Assembly (NCBI GenBank): GCA_964348095.1
Contig: CAYGBK010000103.1
Span: forward strand, 1 to 11,294
From: WVXP01 sp964348095
GTDB lineage: Bacteria; Desulfobacterota; BSN033; WVXP01
Direction of reading: 5' to 3'
DNA length: 11,294 nt
Of this stretch, positions 1 to 6,627 are shown in pieces (position 1 is the first letter of the stretch; every line of letters begins with the position of its first letter). Below the pieces are notes generated by a model. It had not been told where the DNA came from and did no database searches. It saw only the letters and a list, made by a program, of their open reading frames with translations. The position numbers were made by a program, and so were the translations under genes.

Positions 1-320
1 CCGGGCGATCCGATTGGATAGGCTTTTTCAGTGCGACAGGCCGAGTTATCGACACGGAAGTATCCTCGCCTGGTAACACGAGAATCATTTCGTGAAAAAC
101 CGTTGCTCCTGATCAGTCCTCCGTGGTTAAAGGCATAGTAGAGTCTACCAAAGACTATCATATGAAGGAGGGGGCTCAGAGACCCCATTATCAACCGGTT
201 AGTTCGAGAGGAGAGATACCGCCAACATCGGACAACTGACGGGCAAAGATAAGGACTCCGAGCAACATAGCGTGACTTTTCTGTGCACCTTCCCTTTCAA
301 TTGGCAATGGGTAATTCCGA
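1..320. other. Non-coding lead region upstream of meaB
   Basis: No gene is recognised in these 320 bases. A reading frame is open from the left edge to a TGA near position 95 (frame 3), but its roughly 30 codons match no family I know, so a gene tail cannot be claimed. Visible structure is limited. There is an 11-bp near-palindrome GTAGAGTCTAC around 139-149. Two copies of the heptamer family described below lie at 226-239 and include CGGACAACTGACG, which recurs exactly at 3520-3532. The promoter of the meaB-mutase operon should lie here, but I see no convincing -35/-10 or -24/-12 pair. Confidence 0.5.
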
Positions 321-1286
321 ATGGGGCTTGCTGAGAAAATACTCAAAGGCGATCTGAGGGCAGCAGCTCGACTCATGCGGGATATTGACGACGATCTCTC
401 CGATGCGTGGGACGAGCTGAAGCAACTCTATCCCAAGACGGGAAAAGCCTATATCATCGGCGTGACCGGACCGCCTGGATCCGGCAAGAGTACCCTCGTC
501 GATAAGGTTATTGAGATATACAGAAGGGAGAAAAAAACCATCGGAATCATCGCGGTCGACCCGACCAGTCCGTTCACGGGAGGAGCGATACTCGGCGACC
601 GAATTCGGATGCAACGGCACAGCACAGACGAGGGGGTTTTCATCAGGAGCCTGGCCACTAGAGGCTACCTTGGCGGAATTTCCAAATCAACCCATGATGT
701 CATCAGTGTAATGGATGCGATGGGCAAGGACATCATCATTGTGGAGACGGTAGGTGTCGGCCAGGACGAGGTGGACATCGTAAACACGGCTCATACCTCC
801 ATCGTTGTAACGGTCCCAGGGCTGGGTGATGAGGTACAGGTTATCAAGGCGGGGATTCTCGAAATCGCCGATATCTTCGTCATAAATAAATGCGAACGGG
901 AGGGGGCTGACAAGTTAGAGCAAGAATTGCGAGTCATGATGGAGATGGCCCCTCCTCATCAGGACGGATGGGTACCCCCTATTTTCAAGACGGATGCCAT
1001 TCTCGAAAAAGGCATTTCGGATCTGGTCGAAGGGGTCTCCCGCCATTACAAATCCCTCATCGAATCCAAGGAATTCCAAAAAAAGAACAGGCTCCGGGCC
1101 AAAAAGCATTTTGTGAAACTGCTGCAAGCCAGACTTATGGACAGTATTCTCGACCGTCTTGAGACGGAGAAGAACCTCGACCGAATTGTCGAGGATCTGG
1201 TAGAGAGAGAAAGCAACCCCTATGCGATGGTCGAAGGCATCGTGAGAGAGCAGTTGAAAGGCAAGGTGAGGAGTAATCATGGATGA
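321..1286 (+). CDS. meaB: Methylmalonyl-CoA mutase-associated GTPase MeaB
   Basis: This is a G3E-type P-loop GTPase of the MeaB/ArgK family. The family guards adenosylcobalamin loading of methylmalonyl-CoA mutase and protects or rescues the mutase from inactivation. At 321 aa it has normal family length. Visible motifs: P-loop GPPGSGKST at about residues 50-58, the MeaB-typical VDPTSPFTGGAILGDRIRM segment at 79-97, and the Walker B/G3 block VETVGVGQDE at 141-150. The base-recognition motif reads NKCE (189-192) rather than NKxD, so its last acidic residue is Glu instead of Asp. The ATG at 321 is the first start after an in-frame stop at 312 and fits the usual N-terminus, but no good Shine-Dalgarno precedes it. 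The stop overlaps the next gene by 8 bases, so translation is probably coupled to the mutase. Identification is secure from motifs and from the neighbouring mutase. Confidence 0.96.
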   Translation: MGLAEKILKGDLRAAARLMRDIDDDLSDAWDELKQLYPKTGKAYIIGVTGPPGSGKSTLVDKVIEIYRREKKTIGIIAVDPTSPFTGGAILGDRIRMQRHSTDEGVFIRSLATRGYLGGISKSTHDVISVMDAMGKDIIIVETVGVGQDEVDIVNTAHTSIVVTVPGLGDEVQVIKAGILEIADIFVINKCEREGADKLEQELRVMMEMAPPHQDGWVPPIFKTDAILEKGISDLVEGVSRHYKSLIESKEFQKKNRLRAKKHFVKLLQARLMDSILDRLETEKNLDRIVEDLVERESNPYAMVEGIVREQLKGKVRSNHG

Positions 1287-2943
1287 GAAAGAGAAACTCA
1301 GGAATGAGATACAGAGGTGGAAGGAGACCACTCTCGCTAAATCGGTCAGCCGGTTTCCAGAAAGAAAACAGAAGTTCGAATCGACCTCGCATATAGAACT
1401 AAAGAGGCTCTACACACCTTTGGACGAAAGCGACGTGGGGTATCATGAGAAACTGGGTTTTCCCGGCGAATATCCTTTTACACGCGGAGTTCAACCCACC
1501 ATGTACCGGGGCCGGTTATGGACCATGAGGCAATACTCTGGCTTCGCCACGGCCGAGGAGACCAACAGGCGATACAAATACCTGTTGGACCACGGACAGA
1601 CGGGATTGAGTGTTGCCTTCGATCTTCCCACCCAGATCGGATACGATTCAGACCATCCTATGGCCGCTGGGGAAGTAGGCAAAGTCGGCGTGGCCATCGA
1701 TTCCCTGGCTGACATGGAGACCCTGTTCAATGGCATCCCGTTGGAAAAGGTTAGTACCTCTATGACGATAAACGCAACCGCGGTCATACTGCTGGCTATG
1801 TATCTCGCTGTGGCGGAAAAGCAAGACGCGGCTTTAGACGGGGTCAGGGGAACCATTCAGAACGACATTCTAAAGGAATATGTGGCCCGAGGAACTCACA
1901 TTTTTCCGCCCCGGCCCTCCATGCGCATCATCACAGATATTTTTGCCTTCTGCAAGGACCATGTCCCTCAGTGGAACACGATAAGCATCAGCGGCTACCA
2001 CATGAGAGAAGCGGGGTCCACGGCAGTGCAAGAAGTTGCCTTTACTCTTTCTAACGCCATTGCCTACGTCCAGGCGTCCATAGACGCCGGACTCGATGTG
2101 GACGATTTTGCAAAACGGTTGTCATTTTTCTTCAATTGTCACAATCATTTCCTTGAGGAGATAGCCAAGTTTCGAGCCGCAAGAAGGCTTTGGGCAAGAA
2201 TAATGAGAGAGCGGTTCGGTGCCCAGAGGCCTGCCTCCTGCATGCTCCGCTTCCACACCCAGACGGCCGGATCGACATTGACCCTTCAACAGCCTGACAA
2301 CAACGTGGTCCGTGTCGCATTCCAAGCACTTGCCGCTGTTCTCGGTGGAACCCAGTCACTCCACACCAACTCCAGGGATGAGGCTCTGGCTCTTCCATCG
2401 GAATCGGCTGTTCGGCTCGCTCTCAGATCTCAGCAGATTGTTGCCCATGAGACTGGCGTTGCTGACGTTATCGACCCTCTGGCTGGCTCATACACCATCG
2501 AAGCCCTGACCGACGAAATCGAAGCTGAAGCCAGGTCGTACATAGAAAAAATCGACAAGATGGGAGGCGCCGTCAAGGCCGTTGAATCGGGATACATGCA
2601 GCGCGAAATAGCGGAAAGCGCTTATCAGTACCAGAAAGGCATCGAGACCAAGGACAGCATCATTGTTGGAGTCAACGATTTCACCATTGAGGAGGCGCCT
2701 TTTCAGGATATTCTTCGCATCAATCCAGAGATTGAGAAAAAACAGAAGAAAAAGCTTGAGGATGTCAAGAAAAAGAGAGACCAGAAGCGGGTCATCAAGG
2801 GACTTAATTTCATTAAAGAGGCGGCGGAGACCAATGAAAATCTTGTCCCCCACATATTCGAGGCTGTTAAGTCGTATGCGACTGTGGGAGAGATATCCGA
2901 TACCCTGAGGATGGTCTTCGGAGAATACGAGGAAAGGTCTTGA
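1279..2943 (+). CDS. Methylmalonyl-CoA mutase, catalytic (TIM-barrel) subunit
   Basis: This is the large subunit of an adenosylcobalamin-dependent mutase that interconverts succinyl-CoA and (R)-methylmalonyl-CoA by a radical carbon-skeleton rearrangement. The 554-aa protein carries only the substrate-binding barrel. The B12-binding domain is encoded by the next gene, as in archaeal and many anaerobic two-subunit enzymes. Residues that set substrate choice can be aligned to the Propionibacterium enzyme. Tyr86 (in WTMRQYSGF) corresponds to Tyr89, Arg204 (in VARGTHIFPP) to Arg207, and His241 (in SGYHMREAG) to His244. Isobutyryl-CoA mutases have Phe and Gln at the first two sites and hydroxyisobutyryl-CoA mutase has Ile and Gln, so a carboxylate-bearing (methylmalonyl) substrate is favoured here. 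The start overlaps the end of meaB by 8 bp. Specificity is inferred from these residues and from the epimerase downstream. Confidence 0.95.
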   Translation: MDEKEKLRNEIQRWKETTLAKSVSRFPERKQKFESTSHIELKRLYTPLDESDVGYHEKLGFPGEYPFTRGVQPTMYRGRLWTMRQYSGFATAEETNRRYKYLLDHGQTGLSVAFDLPTQIGYDSDHPMAAGEVGKVGVAIDSLADMETLFNGIPLEKVSTSMTINATAVILLAMYLAVAEKQDAALDGVRGTIQNDILKEYVARGTHIFPPRPSMRIITDIFAFCKDHVPQWNTISISGYHMREAGSTAVQEVAFTLSNAIAYVQASIDAGLDVDDFAKRLSFFFNCHNHFLEEIAKFRAARRLWARIMRERFGAQRPASCMLRFHTQTAGSTLTLQQPDNNVVRVAFQALAAVLGGTQSLHTNSRDEALALPSESAVRLALRSQQIVAHETGVADVIDPLAGSYTIEALTDEIEAEARSYIEKIDKMGGAVKAVESGYMQREIAESAYQYQKGIETKDSIIVGVNDFTIEEAPFQDILRINPEIEKKQKKKLEDVKKKRDQKRVIKGLNFIKEAAETNENLVPHIFEAVKSYATVGEISDTLRMVFGEYEERS

Positions 2944-2946
2944 ACT

Positions 2947-3345
2947 ATGACGAAAAGGAAAATAAGAGTTCTCGTTGCGAAACCCGGTCTCGACGGCCAT
3001 GACCGCGGGGCCAAGGTAATTGCAAGGGCCTTGAGAGATGCTGGTATGGAAGTCGTCTACACCGGGATCCGCCAGACACCTGAACAGATCGTTAATGCGG
3101 CGATCCAAGAGGATGTCGACATGATAGGGTTGAGCTGTCTCTCCGGGGCTCACATGACGCTCTTCCCCAGGGTGACAGAGGTATTGAGAGATAAGGAAGC
3201 CGAAGATATCACCGTAATTGGAGGGGGTATTATTCCCTTTGACGATGTGCCAGCCCTGAAAAAGGCCGGGATCAGGGAAATCTTCCAACCCGGCACGTAC
3301 ACGGAAGATATTGTCCGATATATCAAAGAAAACGTAAAGCCGTGA
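2947..3345 (+). CDS. Methylmalonyl-CoA mutase, B12-binding subunit
   Basis: This small 132-aa subunit is the Rossmann-like cobalamin-binding partner of the upstream catalytic subunit. The classical base-off/His-on signature DxHxxG is present as DGHDRG at residues 16-21, with His18 the expected lower axial ligand of cobalt. The downstream loop SCLSGAH (63-69) and the GGG turn (92-94) complete the nucleotide-tail pocket typical of this fold. The gene starts 3 nt after the stop of the catalytic subunit, so equimolar coupled expression is likely. Its length matches free-standing mutase B12 subunits and not the C-terminal half of a fused mutase. A hairpin spans its stop codon (see 3340-3359). Confidence 0.95.
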   Translation: MTKRKIRVLVAKPGLDGHDRGAKVIARALRDAGMEVVYTGIRQTPEQIVNAAIQEDVDMIGLSCLSGAHMTLFPRVTEVLRDKEAEDITVIGGGIIPFDDVPALKKAGIREIFQPGTYTEDIVRYIKENVKP

Positions 3346-3359
3346 CGGTAAAGTCACGG
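3340..3359 (+). promoter_or_regulatory. Hairpin over the stop codon of the B12 subunit
   Basis: CCGTGAC and GTCACGG form a perfect 7-bp stem with a 6-nt loop that includes the end of the stop codon. No T-run follows on the + strand, so it is not a standard intrinsic terminator. It may stabilise the 3' end of the three-gene message or act as a weak processing or attenuation site before the epimerase gene. Only the inverted repeat itself is seen; the role is a guess. Confidence 0.4.
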
Positions 3360-3377
3360 GGAACCCCGCCCAGCCGA

Positions 3378-3533
3378 TTGCCCGTGTCCGTGGTTCGTTG
3401 CCCGTCGTTCGTTGCACTCAGAATGAATACTCGAGAATCACCTAAGGTGCCTGAGATAGGCGTAGACGATCTTATTTGTGAGCCAACTACTTTGGTTGGT
3501 TGCAACTGACCACTGACAACGGACAACTGACGA
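3378..3533. repeat. Period-7 repeats in opposing orientation between mutase and epimerase genes
   Basis: The left arm, 3378-3418, reads as consecutive heptamer-like units TTGCCCG, TGTCCG, TGGTTCG, TTGCCCG, TCGTTCG, TTGCACT. The right arm, 3503-3530, reads CAACTGA, CCACTGA, CAACGGA, CAACTGA, which is the same family on the other strand. About 84 bases of unrelated sequence separate the arms. The same family occurs at 226-239 and 5441-5509. The right arm falls inside an upstream extension of the epimerase frame, and this is one reason to reject that longer start. Confidence 0.7.
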
Positions 3534-3610
3534 TTCGCAAAAGACCCTGGACCAGAAAAGGAGGGACTGTTTTAGAGTACTCGGAGATTAGCGTTAAGGA
3601 GAGGATAATT

Positions 3611-4018
3611 ATGGTCAAAAGACTCGATCACGTTGCCATTGCGGTTCACAATGTCGAAGAAGCAGCGAGGTTTTATAGGGACATGATGGGCCTTAATCTA
3701 GAAAACGTCGAGGTTGTCCAAGAACAGAGAACGAAGGTTGGATTCTTCCCGATTGGTGAGACAAACATCGAGCTGGTGGAACCAACTTCGGACGACTCCC
3801 CTTTGGTCAAGTTCTTAGAGGCCAAAGGCCCTGGAATTCATCACCTTTGCTTTGAGGTAGAAGACATTGACATGGAGCTAAGGAGCCTCATCGACAAGGG
3901 AGCCCATCTCATCGACAAGGACCCGCGGCCTGGCGCTCATCAGACCAGAGTGGCCTTCCTCCATCCAAAAGGAACGGGTGGTGTTCTCATCGAGCTTTGT
4001 GAAAAACCCAAAACCTAA
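3611..4018 (+). CDS. mce: Methylmalonyl-CoA epimerase
   Basis: This is a vicinal-oxygen-chelate (glyoxalase-fold) enzyme that interconverts (R)- and (S)-methylmalonyl-CoA, linking the mutase to biotin-dependent carboxylation or decarboxylation. The 135-aa protein has the family's two beta-alpha-beta-beta-beta repeats. Likely metal ligands are His7 (LDHVAIAV), the acidic position in NIELVEP (Glu54), a His of GIHHLCFEV (77-78), and Glu128 (VLIELCE). Glu38 is a candidate catalytic base. The frame is open back to 3500, but I chose the ATG at 3611: it gives the normal N-terminus, has AGGAGAGG just upstream, and excludes 37 codons that run through intergenic repeat sequence. It follows the mutase genes on the same strand, separated by a 265-bp repeat-bearing gap, so it may have its own promoter. 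Exact ligand numbering is by pattern only. Confidence 0.94.
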   Translation: MVKRLDHVAIAVHNVEEAARFYRDMMGLNLENVEVVQEQRTKVGFFPIGETNIELVEPTSDDSPLVKFLEAKGPGIHHLCFEVEDIDMELRSLIDKGAHLIDKDPRPGAHQTRVAFLHPKGTGGVLIELCEKPKT

Positions 4019-4053
4019 AGGGTAGGTTAGGAGAGGTCCTCAGGAATCGGGGG

Positions 4054-4584
4054 TCAACCCTTTAATCTCTTATTTATCGATTTGACAATACTCCTTGCGA
4101 CGGCACGGCTCTCGCTATCCTTCAAGTGAAGACCTGCCTGAAAGGCTCGGACGTCTCCTTCTGGTTCGCCGATTCGGTACCATCGCACAGATCCTCGAAT
4201 GACGAACTGCCTGTCCTTGGAGTCGGTCAAGAGCACCTCGAGTTCAAAAGGAGAGTTATCCTCCAAGGCCTCAGGAAATAACTGGCATACATCGATCAGA
4301 TCCAACCGGGAATCTAAGGAGAGCCCTTCAAAGGAAACATTCCGGAGTATCCCGCCGACCCCCATTCTTCTCATACCGGGTACGAAATGGTGGTTAGGAT
4401 TTAGGTTGAACCGAATCGGAATCTTTGTTTTGAATCGTGAAAACTTTCTGTTCTCAACTCTCACTGCTGCCCCCCATCCATTCTTGTTAGCAGAGGTCGG
4501 ATTCCTTGTCAACCGTTCTCCTCTCGAGTTCCTTTCCCTGGCGTGAAGCCTCTTTTTCCTCTTTTCAATGACTTGAGCCCTCAT
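4054..4584 (-). CDS. PilZ-domain protein (probable cyclic-di-GMP receptor)
   Basis: This 176-aa protein has a C-terminal PilZ domain from about residue 42 to 170. Both c-di-GMP-binding elements are visible: the RxxxR motif RKFSR (46-50) and the (D/N)xSxxG motif NVSFEG (82-87), followed by a beta-barrel with VRWYR (133-137) and FQAGLHL (148-154). No other domain, signal peptide or membrane segment is seen; the first 40 residues are basic and probably disordered. The start is uncertain. The ATG at 4584 lacks a Shine-Dalgarno, whereas an in-frame TTG at 4512 has GAGGAG five bases upstream and would give 152 aa with an intact domain. The gene begins 7 bp after the CoA-transferase B gene, so co-transcription is likely, and it converges on the epimerase gene with 35 bp between them. 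The output it controls cannot be told from the sequence. Confidence 0.85.
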   Translation of the reverse strand: MRAQVIEKRKKRLHARERNSRGERLTRNPTSANKNGWGAAVRVENRKFSRFKTKIPIRFNLNPNHHFVPGMRRMGVGGILRNVSFEGLSLDSRLDLIDVCQLFPEALEDNSPFELEVLLTDSKDRQFVIRGSVRWYRIGEPEGDVRAFQAGLHLKDSESRAVARSIVKSINKRLKG

Positions 4585-4591
4585 CGACGTT

Positions 4592-5356
4592 TCAACGATT
4601 GGTCCAAAAGCCCGTCGGATCGAACTTACGGATAATCATCAGTTCTTCAGAAGTGGGAGGAGGAGTTTCTTGAACATCTTCCCTCACCTTCAAGGACCAC
4701 CCCGTAGCCTCTTTGATTTCTCGTAGATCCACCCCAGGGTGCAGAGAGTCGAGGAACATTTCCTTTGTTTCCGACTCAAACCTTAGGATCCCAAGTGTCG
4801 TGATGACGGCGCTGGGGCCACCGCCTCTGAGTCCCATCCGCTCGCGCCATCCCATGCCCTCACCGAATCCGGGCGAGGTCACGTAGGAGGCTTTTTCGAC
4901 GAACCGCCGCCGCTCGTGGCTCATGACGATGACGAGTCGCTTTGCCAGAGAAGCGATATCACTGCCTCCGCCACTCCCTGGGAGCCGAACCCGAACCCTT
5001 TCCTTCCCTCCGATATAGCTGGTGTTCAGGTTTCCAAAGTGGTCGATCTCCGCACCGCCGATAAACCCGAGGTCCACTCTACCTTTTTGAAGAAGGGCCA
5101 TGATGTCCAGCATCGTCGTCGTCCATACCGCACCCTCAATACATGGGGCATCTCCCATGGTGAAAAGGGGTTTTCCCGCCGGTTGATCCCGAAGGACTCC
5201 ATTCTCAAAAAGGCCCTGAGCGTTGGGAGCGTGAGTCGCCTTGGCCAGCTGAAATGCCAGAAGGGGCAACCGCATCCCGACAAAAACAAGCTCCCCATCT
5301 TTGATTTCCCGGGCCCCTGCAACAACCATTAGTTCCGATCTAGTGTATTCCGTCAT
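4592..5356 (-). CDS. CoA-transferase subunit B (glutaconate CoA-transferase GctB-like)
   Basis: This is the beta subunit of a family I CoA-transferase, which moves CoA between an acyl-CoA and a carboxylate through a glutamyl-CoA thioester. At 254 aa it is close to Acidaminococcus GctB (266 aa) and shows the same landmarks. The nucleophile motif appears as FENGVLRD, with Glu51 as the catalytic residue. FIGGAEIDHFGNLNTSYIG and the glycine-rich GSGGGSDIA loop follow, then a VTSPGFGEGMG segment. Retention of Glu51 argues for a true transferase and against the IpdAB-type ring-opening hydrolases. The frame stays open to 5563, but the ATG at 5356 aligns with the GctB N-terminus and has GGGAG 8 bases upstream; the extra 69 codons cross repeat DNA. 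The acyl substrate is unknown. Propionate, succinate, glutaconate or another acid are all possible, and the nearby methylmalonyl-CoA genes make propionate or succinate reasonable. Confidence 0.9.
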   Translation of the reverse strand: MTEYTRSELMVVAGAREIKDGELVFVGMRLPLLAFQLAKATHAPNAQGLFENGVLRDQPAGKPLFTMGDAPCIEGAVWTTTMLDIMALLQKGRVDLGFIGGAEIDHFGNLNTSYIGGKERVRVRLPGSGGGSDIASLAKRLVIVMSHERRRFVEKASYVTSPGFGEGMGWRERMGLRGGGPSAVITTLGILRFESETKEMFLDSLHPGVDLREIKEATGWSLKVREDVQETPPPTSEELMIIRKFDPTGFWTNR

Positions 5357-5440
5357 GAACGATTCTCCCACATGTCCACATTCTCCACGGCCATCAAGGG
5401 ATTCCTGAGAACTAAGGAATCGAAGTTGCAAGCCGAGAGT

Positions 5441-5509
5441 CGTTGCTTGTTGTCCGTTGTCCGTGGTTCGTTCCGGCAACTGACAACCGATAACCGCCAA
5501 CTGACAGCG
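5441..5509. repeat. Period-7 inverted repeat between the two CoA-transferase genes
   Basis: The left half, 5441-5475, contains TTGTCCG, TTGTCCG, TGGTTCG. The right half, 5477-5509, contains CAACTGA, CAACCGA, TAACCGC, CAACTGA. The halves belong to one repeat family in opposite orientation with almost no spacer, so a transcript could fold back on itself. The repeat sits in the 222-bp gap between the subunit genes, which in related bacteria usually lie close together. This suggests insertion or growth of the repeat inside an older operon. Confidence 0.7.
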
Positions 5510-5578
5510 TCTGATAAAACCTTCCAACCGTGGCAGGGCAACTTCCTGGAATCCCCTAATCATCTCCCTTTGAGGCTG

Positions 5579-6493
5579 TCAGTAACCATACTCCACCGAT
5601 AGCGATTTGCGTGACCGCCCAACTCGAAGCCCTCCAAATCTCTCTTCACCTATTATACCCATATAGGTCGAGCGATTTTCGACACCGAAAACCCACTGGT
5701 CGACCCATTCGACAAACCCGTCTTCTGTCTTGGTCGCCTTATGATAATTAACGTAGTGTTCATGATCCCTGTCATAGTATCCCTGGGCTGCTGAGGGATG
5801 CGCACCCCACGGTTCCAGGACCACCGCACTCACTAAGTAGCCGGGGATCAAAGTCCTGTTGGGATCACTCACGATGACCTCTCGATCGACGATCTCTTCT
5901 ACCGAGACGATTACCCTGCTGCTTGCCAAACAGGCTTCTTTAGTGACACCAACACTTCCCCACAGGTGCGTGTTTCCGCTCGCATCTGCTCGCTGAGCGT
6001 GAATAATAGCCACATCAGGATTCAATGCCGGCACGAGCGCGAGCCTCGTCCCTGTGAACGGGCATGTCATCTCTTTGATCCTGGGGTTGTGTCGATGCAT
6101 GTCTGTGCCCAGGAGGGTTTTGGTTGGCAAAAAGGGAATACCCATCGCCCCAGCATTCAACGCCAAACAGATACTGAAATTAGTGAAATCCTCCATGTCA
6201 ATCTTCCCAGGGATTTCATTTTCCACTGCCCGACGAAGATTATAACCCACCCCCATAGTTACGTTTCCTACCCAGGCGACAATCATCTTCGAAACACACC
6301 CTGCTCCCACAACCTGATCGAACAGAATGTCTGATATAGGACCGATGAGTGTAAGATTCCTCTTTTTCTGCCGAATTATCTCATGACCAGCAGAAAATGG
6401 TATCAATGGTTCAAGGGCCATCCCCATAGCAACCGAGTCCCCATCATGAACAAACTTTTCGATGGCCTCTTTCATTGAAAGGACTTTTTCCAT
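5579..6493 (-). CDS. CoA-transferase subunit A (glutaconate CoA-transferase GctA-like)
   Basis: This is the alpha subunit of the same family I CoA-transferase. The 304-aa protein follows Acidaminococcus GctA along much of its length. It opens with VLSMKEAIEKFVHDGDSVAMG, and then shows MEDFTN with ALGIPFLP-like AMGIPFLPTKTLLGTD, PDVAIIHAQRADASGNTHLWG, EEIVDREVI with IPGYLVSAVVLEPWGAHPS, and the C-terminal WVFGVENRSTYMGIIG. This subunit supplies CoA-binding surface; the nucleophilic glutamate is in subunit B. The start is secure: AGGAGGT lies eight bases before the ATG at 6493. That ribosome site is enclosed in an inverted repeat (6492-6526), so translation may be controlled by RNA structure. 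Transcription runs on into gctB and the PilZ gene. The substrate is not determined by what I can see. Confidence 0.92.
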   Translation of the reverse strand: MEKVLSMKEAIEKFVHDGDSVAMGMALEPLIPFSAGHEIIRQKKRNLTLIGPISDILFDQVVGAGCVSKMIVAWVGNVTMGVGYNLRRAVENEIPGKIDMEDFTNFSICLALNAGAMGIPFLPTKTLLGTDMHRHNPRIKEMTCPFTGTRLALVPALNPDVAIIHAQRADASGNTHLWGSVGVTKEACLASSRVIVSVEEIVDREVIVSDPNRTLIPGYLVSAVVLEPWGAHPSAAQGYYDRDHEHYVNYHKATKTEDGFVEWVDQWVFGVENRSTYMGIIGEERFGGLRVGRSRKSLSVEYGY

Positions 6494-6526
6494 TGACAGG
6501 CACCTCCTATCAGATCAGGTGTCAAT
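6492..6526 (-). promoter_or_regulatory. Inverted repeat enclosing the ribosome-binding site of the CoA-transferase A gene
   Basis: ATTGACA (6492-6498) and TGTCAAT (6520-6526) are perfect 7-bp arms. Between them lie the Shine-Dalgarno AGGAGGT (read on the minus strand, 6508-6502) and its partner CACCT/AGGTG (6501-6505 with 6517-6521). In the mRNA the arms would close just at the start codon and bury the ribosome site. A second short stem, GTGCC-TTTT-GGCAC (6531-6544), lies immediately upstream, and its GGCAC could pair with the GTGCC that follows the Shine-Dalgarno, giving an alternative fold. The arms could equally be a protein operator. Confidence 0.45.
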
Positions 6527-6627
6527 CGCCGTGCCTTTTGGCACCCTCAAAGACCCGGCGTCAGAAGCCAGTAGCCGGGACAGACACTTATCAAAGCTGA
6601 AACGACCGAACCGCCTTTTCCAGTCTG

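Noticed and set aside
162..239. 25-codon ORF upstream of meaB
   Set aside because: It is short, has no recognisable content, and ends within the heptamer repeat.
3340..3359. Cobalamin riboswitch or terminator between mutase and epimerase genes
   Set aside because: It is a single 7-bp stem with no T-run and none of the cobalamin-box sequence.
3500..3610. 37-codon N-terminal extension of the epimerase
   Set aside because: It is formed by heptamer repeat sequence, and a good Shine-Dalgarno with the normal epimerase N-terminus is found at 3611.
5357..5563. 69-codon N-terminal extension of CoA-transferase subunit B
   Set aside because: It crosses the inverted heptamer repeat and exceeds the GctB family length; the ATG at 5356 has a ribosome site and aligns with the family start.
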